Source: Kalaharituber pfeilii (lineage: Eukaryota; Ascomycota; Pezizomycetes; Pezizales; Pezizaceae). From it: a stretch of DNA of 64,000 bases. The stretch is taken from the NCBI GenBank assembly GCA_015179045.1, contig WHUZ01000005.1, positions 1,302,001-1,366,000 on the forward strand, written 5' to 3'. Under the pieces are notes generated by a model, which saw nothing but the letters and a program-made list of their open reading frames with translations, searched no databases and had not been told where the DNA came from. Below, one piece after another: positions 1-11,153 of the stretch (within the stretch, counting starts at the first letter, position 1; every line of letters starts with the position of its first letter). A program made the translations under genes and the position numbers.

Positions 1-30
1 TATTGAGATCAGTGGCTTACATCCGGTTAG

Positions 31-812
31 GATCCAAATAATGATGTGCGTCAGAGCAGTTATGCTTTGCTGGGAGATTGCGCAATCTACGTGTTTCCAC
101 TGTTACAGCCTTATCTTCCACAGATCATGGGGCTCTTGATTGATCAGCTCGATATATCTGACAAAGAACCCGAGTACGACGATTATGGAATGGATGCAGG
201 TTACAGCGTCATAAATAATGCCTGTTGGAGCTGTGGTGAGATTGCTCTGAAGCAAGGTAATATCTTTCCAAATATTGCTGCCTGTTCATATGACCTAATT
301 TTTTAGCAACCGGAATGACACCCTACGTCGAAAGGCTATATACTCGTCTGTTGGCAATTGTCCAGACACCGGAGATACCTGCATCCGTCACGGAAAACGC
401 TGCAATTGCAATTGGAAGACTTGGTCTCGGATCTTGTGATGATCTTGCCCCGCACCTTGAGACTTTTGCGCGTCCGTTCTTGGACGCGATAAGAAACGTT
501 GCTGAAACAGATGAAAAGGATACCGCCTTGAGAGGATTTGCGATGATAGTAGGGCGGAATCCAGAGGCGATGGAGACATGCCTAGTGCCATTCTTCAAAT
601 GCATAGCGAAATACAGAGAGCCAAGTCCAGAATTGCAAAATCTCTTTCAGCAGGTTAGTGTTTGCTTTTGGAATGATACTGTATTTTTAGTATACTAAAT
701 CGAATGACAGACTCTCACTGGCTATCAAGGCTTCATATCGGATTTCCCTTCATTCATGAACCAACTCCCTCCTGATATCCGAAAAGAACTTACAACGAGA
801 TATCGACTATAG
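31..812 (+). CDS. kap104: Transportin (importin beta-2 / Kap104-like), C-terminal part only
   Basis: Nuclear import receptor for PY-NLS cargo such as hnRNP-type RNA-binding proteins. Only the last 224 codons are inside the window. Exons read 31-256, 307-653 and 711-812; the piece before 31 is the end of an intron (acceptor TTAG at 27-30), so the gene starts off the left edge. The exons join in phase to give VRQSSYALLGD, then KQATGMTPYVERLY, then the terminus GYQGFISDFPSF followed by LTTRYRL and a TAG. These are the conserved last HEAT repeats of transportin: a VRQSSYALLGD helix, an acidic D/E-rich stretch, and NNACWSCGEIAL. I see no disruption. Family assignment is strong. Kap104 rather than another beta-karyopherin is inferred from the VRQS..ALLGD and NNACWS blocks. 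Confidence 0.88.
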
Positions 813-2365
813 CATCATACGCGACCTTTAGCCAGTCTCGAGCCACCCCTATAGCACTGTTCTACCGTTTTCAAACATAGTGCTTGTGATTTTAATTTTC
901 TGCGCCCACATTGTTTTCTTGCCCACTGCCTCCGCCTGTGTTGTGTGCTATGCTGGTTCACGTATGAATCAATATAATTCCGCCCAGAGATAATTGCATT
1001 ACACATCAGATTGCAGTTTGTAACGATGATTACGAACGTGATGTTGTCTACTGTATTTCTTTCACGTATTGTAGTGTGTATGTTTGGGTTTCTTTCTTCT
1101 CTCCTGTTTTCTGAAAAAGTAGCTTTTTTTTTTCTTTTTTTTTTTTTTCTTGATTTGGCGAATGCTCGATGTTTGCAGATTGGCATCTAGCTGGGGACTG
1201 GGGAGACGCTTAGTCGCGGGGTGGGACTGAACTGAGAAAGCGGTTGAGAGGAGCTTTAAGCCCAGGGATAGCTGTTAACTCATAAGAGGTGCGTGTCTCT
1301 GAAGCTGTTATGGTGCATCTGAGGAAGTGGGGACTGTGGGGAGGCGGAGAGTAGTAGATAGTAACTGTATAGGTAACAAAGTTGGCGTACCAGGCAAACG
1401 TGAAATTTGAAAAGTGGGGGGGATCGGATCTTTTTCTCCTTTATTATGCCGTGTGCTTTCTGTTTTATGTAGGGATATGGATGGGAATTTCAACCTTAAA
1501 GAGGAGGATTTTTCTTTTCTTTTTCATTTTTACATTTCATTAATTGAGCCTTTCTTTTCCTTATGACAATCTTACGGAATTCGATGTAACTTATATGCTT
1601 TTATTCTAAACGGATGCGTTGGGAACATGGTGGAAATAACGAACACGTAATACAGATTTTGATGTCCACTATATTATCTCTGATTACTGCTGTGTTATCA
1701 ACACCCGTTCCAATATATCAGAACCAACGCGCAGCTTCTGAAGTAACGCGGATGGCTAAAGAGATGTAGGTGATATCAGCGACTGAGGGTAACGTTTGTG
1801 CAACGCATCTTTGGAATAAGCCTGCATCACCGCTAGCACTTCGGTCGAATTACAGGTGTTAAGCTAGGCCCTTAGTGGATCCTCTGGTTCATATCTTCGC
1901 GTGCAATTTCAGCTTCCTAGCTATGCTGTTCGAGAGCACTTGGCCAGCTCCGGCAGGAGTAATATTAAATTAAGACATACAATGCTGGCATCAGAAAGTG
2001 AGAATTGCATGAAGAAAGACTTCGAATGAAGAGTGCATTATGAAATTTTACAGTATAGCTTAGGTAACCTTATGCTAAATTCTATCCATGCACATGTATT
2101 ATGCATGGTGGACAAATATGGAGTTGCACTAGACGAGCGGGTTGGTGTTTGAAGCAATTATGCACAAAGTAAAGCAGTGACGTTGTCCATTCTATTACAC
2201 CCATCCTGTCCCATCAACCGATTTAACCCAAAACCAGCAGTAGATATATACGCGTCCCAAAAAGTAATTAGAAGAACCCAGAGTGGAAAAGAGTTGGACC
2301 GATAGACCCCCCTGTCAGTCCCACAATTATATGTAAACAAACCCCATCCTCTCCTCCCCAATGTT
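813..2365. other. Convergent intergenic region
   Basis: This lies between the 3' ends of the transportin gene (+) and the UBX gene (-). It is AT-rich with T/A homopolymer runs (for example around 1125-1150 and 1510-1535). Short open frames here lack codon structure or family resemblance. I see no gene, repeat family or RNA. Confidence 0.5.
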
Positions 2366-4072
2366 CTACACCACCTGAGCCTCCCCTTCCTCTTCGCCCT
2401 CGTCCTCCTCCACCTCCTCTACAATCAAATTACCACTCGGCCACAACCCATCCCCTACCGTTCCTCCTGTCTCTCCCGCCTCATAGACCTTCCTCGGCCA
2501 CGGATTCACTAGCCTAAACCCATACTGGTGCGTATACCCCTCTAACAACTTGTCCTCCTCTTCATCCATACTATCCTCCCCCTGCACCTCCTCCCCTGCT
2601 TCCCTCTTCTCCTTCTCCACCAACACACTTTTACACTCAACCCATGCATACACATCCTCCATCTTCGTGTCCTTCTCAAATCTCCTCGTGACCCTCTCCC
2701 CATCCGGAAACCGTATCGAGACCCTGGCAGCCTTGACCTCGGGCGCTGGCTCCACGGGTAACAATCCCGACCTCACCTTCCTTCTCCTCCATGCCAACTT
2801 TCTCCTCTGCGCAAGTGCTGCCTCTTGTTCTCGCCTTCGTGCCTCCTCTTCTGCTTTCCGCTGCCGCTCTTCCTCCTCCCTACGGAGTCGAGCCCGTTCG
2901 CGATCACGCGCTAGCGACGCTTGATATGCAGAGTTTTGCTGTTCGCGGATTTGCCGATCTGCGAGCTGGGATTCGCGGACAGCACGGATGCGTGAGAGAG
3001 CGTCGGCGTGGGCCGCGAGGGCGTTGTTGAGTTTTTGAAGCAGGGTTTGTGGTGGAAGGAGGCCCGAGACACGGAGGATTGTGGACATGGTAGTTGGTAT
3101 TCCGCCAGGTGAGGTGGAGCTTGCAGTTGGTGAAGGGGGCGTAAGGGAGATAAGTGCGAGGAAAGGGAATGCTGTTGTAGAGAGGGAGGCAGAGACTTGG
3201 TAGCCTTCGCTGTCGGAGACGCTTCCACCCCATAAGACAATGTTTTGTTCTCGGACCCAGGATACGACGTCTTGGTTACCGAGCGTCTCTTTGTTGAAAA
3301 CGTGTGTATCATCGTGCTCTTCACTTTGGAGAATGACCATCATGATGCGGACTTCCTTTTTGGCAAGGTCCATAGCCTGCGCATAGCCACCTTCGAACCA
3401 TGGGAGGTCTTTAACACCAGTACTTTCTTCGAATTCGCGAATGAAACGGGCAGCAGTGTCGCGGGGATTGGTGGTAGCTCTTCGGCTAGGGGCGGCACCT
3501 TGGGAGAAAGAGCGTTGGAGGGGGCGGAGGAAGGGGAAGATGATGCTAAAGAGGGAAAATCCAGAGGAGAAGATTTTGTAGAGGACGGAGAAGGGGAAAA
3601 AGAGGATGGAGAGGAGGATAGAACGGCGAATGATAGTTGCGGAGGGGGCGGGAACGATCCGAGGGGCGGGAGTGATGTCGGAATTGTTCTGGTTGTGGGA
3701 GGAAGCTGTGGATCGGCGGGAAGGACGATGGGGCTGGGCTCCGGAGGTAGAGGAAGAAGAAGCGGAGGTAACCGGTCGGGCAGCCTGCGCCGAAATCGCT
3801 TCTGCTACTGGGTCCGCAGACTCACCGTCAAAGAACTTTGTTATGGCGATCTGGGCTCGAAAAGTTAGCCGGGTTCGCATAGAATTGTAATGGATGGGGC
3901 ATGTGAGCTGTCAACAGTTATGTACCTGCACATTCCACTGGCTCCGCTGTAGTATAGGTATGGCAGCGGATGCCTCCTGGTTTGTAAGAGAAACGAACTG
4001 CTGGAGGGCCTCTCGCTGAGGAGCAGTTAAGTGTGAGATGTCCGCCTCTGCAGAGGAGCTTGAGCCCGCCAT
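2366..4072 (-). CDS. ubx2: UBX-domain ER/lipid-droplet membrane protein, Ubx2/Faf2(UBXD8)-type Cdc48 adaptor
   Basis: Predicted recruiter of the Cdc48/p97 ATPase to ER-associated degradation sites. Two exons (4072-3926 and 3850-2366) are joined in phase 0 across a 75-nt intron with branch GGCTAAC, giving 543 aa. Order of parts: an N-terminal UBA-like segment with an LTAPQREALQQFVSLTN helix (1-60); a basic serine-rich linker; a hydrophobic hairpin of about 30 residues at ~127-158 starting RRSILLSILFFPF, typical of monotopic Ubx2/UBXD8 proteins; a UAS thioredoxin-like domain (~190-330, WLF-less but with AQAMDLAKKEVRIMMV); a charged R/E coiled coil (~340-410); and a C-terminal UBX domain with the loop WPRKVY where the FPR signature sits. 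I chose the ATG at 4072 because homology begins there. The same frame stays open upstream to an ATG at 4258 (62 more residues, proline-rich). Its promoter region is shared with the divergent Sac phosphatase gene. Confidence 0.85.
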
Positions 4073-5120
4073 GGCGTTCAATTTGCTCTCACTGATTCCA
4101 AGTGAAAGCACGGAGGGTGGGGGGAGTGTAGTCGAACTGGGGAGAGTGTTGGGTGGGGGGGGGGGGGGGGGTGAGGAGGGAAGCTTTGCGTTATGTAACG
4201 ATGGGAATCTAGAAATGAATGGAAATATGTGTTTGCTCGCTAATGGACAATCCAGCAAGGGACGAAGGTATAGATTGGTATAGATTGGAGAAGAGTAAGG
4301 CTCAGCGATTTGCAGAGGAGATTGTACGTGCTATGTAATTAACAGGTATACTTTGCGGTTGCTCGAGATTTGGCCGGCGGCGCATGTGCAGCAGCTTGAT
4401 GCATAAGTGCATATGCACCTTGTGATTACTAAGGCGTGCCAAGAGACGAGATCAGATAGATGGCCGGTCAAGTGACGACAGGGTTTGAGGCGGGGCGATC
4501 TGCGCAGCAGTAGGACATCATTATTTGCAGACGCAGATGCCCTGGCACAAAGATAGACGTGCTAGGTTTGCAACTTGTTTCAAACCACAGTTCGAGATGC
4601 GTGCTGTGCTGCCCTCTGCGGATGCGCTGGGCTGCTGACTGCCAGTGGCTGCTCTTTGTATGCCGAGTGCCCGCGTGCCCTGCTGGGACACACTCGAGTC
4701 CTACTGTACCTTGCTGCTCGTGTGCCTGACAATACGCCTGCACGCCGCACGAAGCCTAATCTTGGAAACTTTCATGGTTCAGCAGGAGAATACCAATTGC
4801 CGCCTCTGAGCGATACATTACCTTGCCCGGGTGTCTGCGCAGGTAATACCTGATCAACCCAGACCACATTCACTTGTAGCGTGTGGCGACTGCCTCATAG
4901 ACTGGAAGTTATATCGTCAACCACCCGGTCTGCTCTTCTGGAGTAGCCCACGGCTGAGAATTATCAGCTCCTCTTCACATCAATCGCTGCATCTTGAGAG
5001 CAGCCCGGCCACAATATATTGAAAATTCAGATATCCTACTGACACGGATATCGCACAAGTTCAACCCTTCGTACAAGATATTACAAAGTCCTCAACTGTG
5101 GACCTAGGCCTGCGGGCAAC
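4073..5120. promoter_or_regulatory. Divergent intergenic region between UBX gene and Sac phosphatase gene
   Basis: This ~1.05-kb spacer separates two divergently transcribed genes and should hold both promoters. The middle part (about 4360-4850) is GC-rich (GGCCGGCGGCGCATG, GCGGATGCGCTGGGC) while the flanks are AT-rich. No specific binding site could be assigned with confidence. Confidence 0.4.
4155..4171. repeat. Poly-G tract (17 G) in the leader of the UBX gene
   Basis: An uninterrupted run of 17 G on the + strand reads as C on the gene strand, where it encodes part of a proline run in the possible in-frame N-terminal extension (start at 4258). Such tracts slip readily, so length and frame may vary. 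Confidence 0.9.
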
Positions 5121-8100
5121 ATGGCTTCTCTTGCCCGCAAGCTACTGATCGTAGCCGCCGTCGAGGGACTCCTCCTCTTACCTCTACCCCCCAACGGTAA
5201 TGGGAGCGATGAAAATTCAAAATCTAGAAAGAATACGCCCGTGGCTTCCAGACCGAGTTCCCCAGCGTTGACGGGGACCATCCGGATTGACTATAAAAGC
5301 ACAAATGTCCGCAAGTTGCTAAGTGCAAATGACGAGCATAGGAAGGAGCGAGATGCTGGATTGGAGGTTCACGGAATAGCAGGTTGGCCATTAAATCCAT
5401 TTCAATCTCTGAATAGATGCCTGATGGTAATCTAACCACTTTCACATTCAGGGTTGTTCAGCATTTCTCCAACCACGAGCTTTCTTATTGCAATCACCTC
5501 ACGGCAGCAAGTTGCTATAATTAACAAGAGTCCAATATATGTGATTACAGATGTTACTTTGATCCCTCTTTCCTCACAATCCTCTGCGCAAGATGCACTT
5601 ACCAAAGCCAGAGCTGCTCGAGCGAAGCACGATGGAGAGATCCCCACGGACATCACAGACGATGAAGAAGGATCGTTAAGCGATCAGGAGGAAGATAAGA
5701 AGGAGCAAAATGTACCACCGATTGCATCCGGAGGTATTGGCTCTGCAAAAAGCAGCACGGAAGAACAGCATGGAGACACAGTAGGAAGGAAAGGTGTCTA
5801 CGGCCTTTTTGCGCAGAAATGGTTTAGTAAGACTGGCTGGACAGCTGAAAAGAAACCGCGTAACGATACCGAAGGGAACGCGAAGAGCGCCGAAGGGCTG
5901 AAATCGTCAATGGAGTGGACAGATGATGAGCCTGGAAACCAGGACGTTAAGCTCGCTCCTCCTCCAAAGGACCAGATTCATGAGTCTGACGTGCCAATGC
6001 AAGCTGATAAATCAGCGCCTCCGCCAACTTCAGCAGGAGCGAAGCCGGAGAATAAGCCGGCCCCGGAGCTGGAATCGTTCCCGGCGCTGCCGTTGAGCGA
6101 GGAGGAGCAGGCGGAACAGTCGGCTATTGCAGAGGAAATCAAGGAAACGACATCACACAGACTAACTCCGAAACTGCTTCACACTACAAAGCTGCTTTTT
6201 GCGTCGAGCAGAAGCTTTTTTTTTAGCTATGACATGGATATTACGAGGTCTTGGGGCCAGCTACAGCAGCAGCCCAAGTCTGAAAGCTCGCAAGATGCAC
6301 CTCTGTGGATGAAAGTAGATCCTTTGGTGAGTAGCTGTTTCATGGGTGAGAAAGAAGTTCTTCCAATTACTGATTCGGACAATATAGTACTTCTGGAACA
6401 GGCACCTTCTACAGCCCTTCATCAGTGCCAATCAGCATTCATTTATCCTTCCACTGATGCAAGGGTTCATAGGCCAGAAGACTTTCTATGCTCCAGTCTC
6501 TTCTGCAATAGAAGACAGGAATGAACTGGAATCACGAAAGTCGCCTTTCATCCTGACCTTGATTTCCCGCCGCTCAACAAAGCGTGCGGGGCTACGCTAC
6601 CTCCGCCGGGGAGTCGATTCTGCGGGTAACACTGCAAATTGCGTTGAAACTGAGCAGTTACTTTCCATCCCAGTCAACCCTTCTATCACCTCTGCCCAAA
6701 CGCCATCTCGGAGCGAAGTGCTCCCTGACCAACTCCCATGGGGAAAGACTTATTCTTTCCTTCAGATCAGGGGCTCCATCCCTGTGTACTTCCAACAATC
6801 ACCATATGCTCTGCGTCCGAAGCCTGTGTTGCTGCATAGCGAGGCTAGCAACCGTGTCGCATTCGAAAGGCACTTTAATAACCTAGAAAAGCGATACAAT
6901 AGTGACATTTTGTGCCTCAACCTTGTCGAGCGTGGCAGTGCAGAAAACATTGTAGGTGAGAAGTACGAGAAATATGTCGCGGATCTGAATGCCAAAAGAC
7001 AGGGAACACATTCAGGGAGTAGGAAGGTGGGATTCAATTGGTTTGACTTTCATAGGGTTTGTAGAGGGATGAAATTTGAGAAGGTAGCACTGTTGTTAGA
7101 CGAGATTGAGGAGGCATTGGAAGGGTTTGGGTGGACGGAAACGGTGGATGCAGGGGCAGAAGCAGAGGCAAGACAGGGGACTAGTGTGAAATGCATGCAG
7201 AAGGGAATTGTGAGGACGAATTGTATGGATTGTTTGGATAGGACGAATGTGGTGCAGAGTGCTTGCGGAAGAAGAGGTATGATATGGGAACCTGTTATCG
7301 GCGACTAAACTCTGATGAAAAGCTTCTTGCAGCATTGGAGAAACAACTTCAGAAGGAGGGGGTTGATATAAGTAATGATCCAACGGACTGGTTCAATATT
7401 GTTTGGGCAGACAATGGGGACGCTATATCTAAGGTAACACCCCCCTCTATAGTACGGTAAAACTTCAAATACTAAGAAAGCACCTACTACAACAGCAATA
7501 CGCCTCCACCGCTGCCCTCAAAGGTGACTTCACCCGTACCCGCAAACGCAACTACCGCGGCGCCCTCGCGGACTTTAGGCTCACCATGACACGCTACTTC
7601 ACCAACATCATTTCCGACTTTTTCACGCAAGCTGCCATTGACTACCTTCTTGGCAACGTCAGCAGCCGCGTCTTTGACGAGTTTGAAGTTGAGATGATGA
7701 GTAAAGATCCTGCTACCGAAGCTGGTGGGTGGGGTAACGAGGACAGAGTCAGTGGGATTAGGGCAAATGCAATTGAAGTTTCAAGTAAAATTGTAATTGA
7801 GGATGCAGATGATGAGGAAGGAGCTTCTGCCACTGCAGTGGAAGCAGATAACGTTTCAACAACACCAAGGCGGGGCAAGGAGACGCTGATAAAAGGATGG
7901 ACATTCCTGACTCCGCACGAAGAAAACACCATTCGGACTTTCCCGTTCGAGGAGACGGTGGTCTTGCTCACGAACCGCGCGTTGTATAGTTGCAGATTCG
8001 ACTTTGCGATGGAGAAGGTATCGTCATTTGAGAGGGTTGACTTGAGGTGCATTAGAGAGTTGCAAATTGGGACATACATTACCAGCACCCTCGCCCCATC

Positions 8101-8656
8101 GTCAATGGAGGAAGAATCCAATGTTGGGTTCGTGGTTAAGTTTGTGATTGGCGGGGACATACGCAGGGTTAATACTCGTACTGTCAAGAGCAGGGTTGAC
8201 GGAAATGATGTGGGGTATGAGGAGGGTGGAATCAGTACGTCGTCTGAGGGTGAAGGAGGGAAGGAAGATTCGATGCGGATTATTGCGTTCAAGGCGCTCC
8301 CGAGGACGTCCGCCATCAAGCATATGCATGGGAAAGAGAAGGATCAGGTTACGAAGCAGGCAGGGCTGCAGTTGGCAGCGAAGGATAGAGATGAGAATTT
8401 AGAGATCCCGGCGAGAGAACAGCTGAGAAGTGTGTGTTTAAGGATTGAGAAGGCGGTATTGGAGGCATTGCCGGACGGAGGGGAGTATCTTGTGAGAAAG
8501 AAGCTGAAAGAGAGAGGAGTGGAAGTGGATGGGGAGCAAAAAGGGGAGGGGGTGTTGATTAATGAGGAAGATATCATTTCATTGGCACAGGCGAAGAAGA
8601 AGACGGGTTTGTTGGAGATGTGGGGGTATCAGGTTAGAAGGCTAGTTTGGGCGTAA
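5121..8656 (+). CDS. SacI-domain phosphoinositide phosphatase with hSac2 domain (INPP5F/Sac2-like)
   Basis: Removes phosphates from membrane phosphoinositides at the ER/endosomal surface. Five exons: 5121-5382, 5452-6326, 6388-7276, 7333-7433 and 7496-8656, giving 1095 aa. All joins stay in frame and restore Sac blocks: SPTTSFLIAITSRQQVA; VDPLYFWNRHLLQPFIS; FILPLMQGFIGQK; then the catalytic CX5RT loop CMDCLDRT at ~658-665; and after the last introns SKQYASTAALKGDFTRT. The C-terminal part (~780-960, with EENTIRTFPFEETVVLL) matches the hSac2 domain, which separates this gene from yeast Sac1 and from synaptojanin-type proteins. No 5-phosphatase domain follows and I see no C-terminal transmembrane pair, so membrane binding is probably indirect. 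A long acidic, low-complexity insertion (~130-290) splits the N-terminal Sac lobe, which is common in filamentous fungi. Catalytic residues are intact. Substrate (PI4P versus others) cannot be read from sequence. Confidence 0.85.
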
Positions 8657-11153
8657 AACCAACGCTCTTTTGTGCATTGCTTCTTTTCTTTCGGGTAAAA
8701 TAGCACTCTTCCTCAAACTTGTGGAGGCGTTTGTGTTTTAACTTTACCCGTTTGATAATATTTCCCTTATTCAACGTTCCGTAATGCGTTACTAATTTTG
8801 ATTTGGTATCTTTTATCTTTTTTGTTTTTGTTTTTTGTCCTTTCTCATTTTGGTCAGTTTGCTGGCCTTGATCGATGAATGCTCTATGTTTTGATATAGC
8901 GATAGATTTTTCTGCAATTTAATATTGGTAGCAGATATACTGTATATCGAGCGATTTCAGTTAGAGCAATATTATTTGAGCGCATTGCAACGAGGATATA
9001 TTTATTTTATTTCTGTCATTACATACTTCGTGTATAATGCATATGAAAAACCGGTAAATAACTTTGATCTCATCAACTTTGTGGATGTGACTACTTTACC
9101 AGCCAGAATAAATTGTAAGCGTAGTATAAACAGGAGTCAAGTTTGTTTAGGATTTACTTGGTATCTATCCTGACAGATATAGCTCTATATGTACATGCAA
9201 GTACATTTAAATATGCCCGTCAGAACCTCACGCTTCATACTAGGAAGTGAACGGTTAAAACGGGCCACAAAAGAAATAAAATAAAAATAAAAATAAAAAT
9301 AAAATAAAAGCAGCAAACTGTCAGGGCTGCATGGCGATATGGTGACAGAAGTGCGAGCCACAGTATTTAAAGCCTTAATTTAGACTCGAGACGAGGGGAA
9401 GCATTATCACAATAGACTTGAACTCTCCTACTAGGCTTCGTCCTCTGGGCTCTATCCTTACACCAACCTCACATTTCAACACATAAGGTTCACGCCGAAC
9501 CGCAATACCTAAACTTTACAATTCAACTGACTGCGTTGAGAGTACAGATAATATATGTAGTTTTTTTTCTCTTTTTTTTTTTTTTTCGCGTAACGTTTAG
9601 TGAGTATGGTTGGTATCTAAAGTATATACAACTAATTGGGAGCTTTTGTTCTTTCAGGATTACTGGTGCGATGAAAAAGGTCATTTTCATTCTTGAGGGT
9701 TTTGGCTGAGATGGGTGGGAGATAAGGCGGAGGGGGGTTGAGGGACGGCGGATGTGTGAAGGTATTAACTAAGAGCTGTATGGGAAACGGTTGCTGGGGA
9801 AGGCACGGATGGAGCCTGCCGGAATGAGTGGGAGCACAAGTGGAGTACGAAGTGGTGGCGAAGAGGGGTATGATGTTTTATGGGGAGAACGCCGGAGGTA
9901 AGGAAAGTGTACACAGGTATAATATCATGAGTGTGGTTTCCACAGACTGCGAAGAGATAAGGATAAATGTATAACCACCCCAACTTGAAAAAAAAGCCGT
10001 TCCCAATCCGCAGGCAAGTAATGGTCCTATCACGTGATCGCGGATGCAAATCAATTGACCTAAGCGGCCAAAAAAAGAAAAAAAAAAAAAAAAAGGAAAC
10101 ACGGGAAAAACATCGTTAAGCGAAAATCCATTTACATGACCTTTTTATCACCGGAGAGGGAAATCATGAAAAAGAAAAACTAATTCCAACTTAACCTAAC
10201 CCATTCGGAGATACATGCCTTTAGAACAGAAAACAGAATCGACCAGGAAGTAAAGATGTAGGAGTCCCATAATTGTAAATGAACAAAATACATGAGCTTA
10301 GGCATAAAAAGTTGAGGCAGGGGATGGGGGTAGTGCAGGGCTTGTGGGGGTTGTGAGAGAGAGGAGCGAAAGGGAAAGGGGGAGAGGGGGAGGTTACAAA
10401 GCATAGTGGCTATTGCGAAGGGATGAAGGTTACATGATTGTGCATCTAGATCATACTTTAGGATAGTAGATGATTTGGGGAGGTTGAACTCTCGCGAAGG
10501 GGGGCGGGAAGGGGTGGGGGGAGGGGGAGGCAAGGGCGCAGTATTGATGATAGGTTGAGGGGGCTATTGGGGCAGGGCGCGGAATGCGACGAAGCAGCAA
10601 ACCTGATGGAGTGAGAATTGTGCCCCACAGCAAGCACTATCATGTACAAGCCGAGCGAGCATCCCTTCACAGCGCATTACCGTAAGGTAGCGGAGTGAAA
10701 TAAGCAATTCTTTGAGGTCTGCTAGATGTTAGCAGCGCCTCAGGGGCTGAGATCGATTTGGGCAAAAAGAAAAAACAAACGTCTTTGGGGTCGAGGGAGG
10801 GAAACACGAGGGAATGAAAGAAACGATACATAGTTTATATTGTCCATCTCAAGAAGCACAACACCGCAAGAAGATGAACGGAAAAAAGAAAATAGGATGC
10901 CGATACATATGGAAGAGTCAATACTTCCGCACACCATACCCTGGCAATCAAAAGTATCATTATAAAAAAGACTTCTAGGGTTAGCGAAGCAAGAAAATTC
11001 TTCCAGACCAACCAATCAAAGGAAAAATGAAGAAGAGCACCAAGGAGATATTTCTTCTGAACCCAATAGCAAATAATGTGCGTGAAATTTTGTAAAAACC
11101 CCTCACTGTTATTTTCCCTTTGTCGTCTGTTTTCTCTTCGCTTTATTGTTTGT
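8657..11153. other. Convergent intergenic region
   Basis: AT-rich spacer between the 3' ends of the Sac gene and kap95. It holds simple-sequence tracts, notably an (AAAAT)n-like stretch around 9275-9308 and T/A homopolymers near 9560 and 10070. Around 10320-10560 the + strand is strongly purine-rich (G-rich), mirrored by pyrimidine-rich proline/serine frames on the other strand that I regard as composition artefacts. No gene was seen. Confidence 0.5.

Noticed and set aside
2550..3868. Long + strand frames over the UBX gene
   Set aside because: Shadow frames of the real minus-strand coding sequence.
7642..8319. 225-codon minus frame over the Sac gene
   Set aside because: Antisense shadow of the hSac2 exon; serine/proline-rich text typical of complementing acidic codons.
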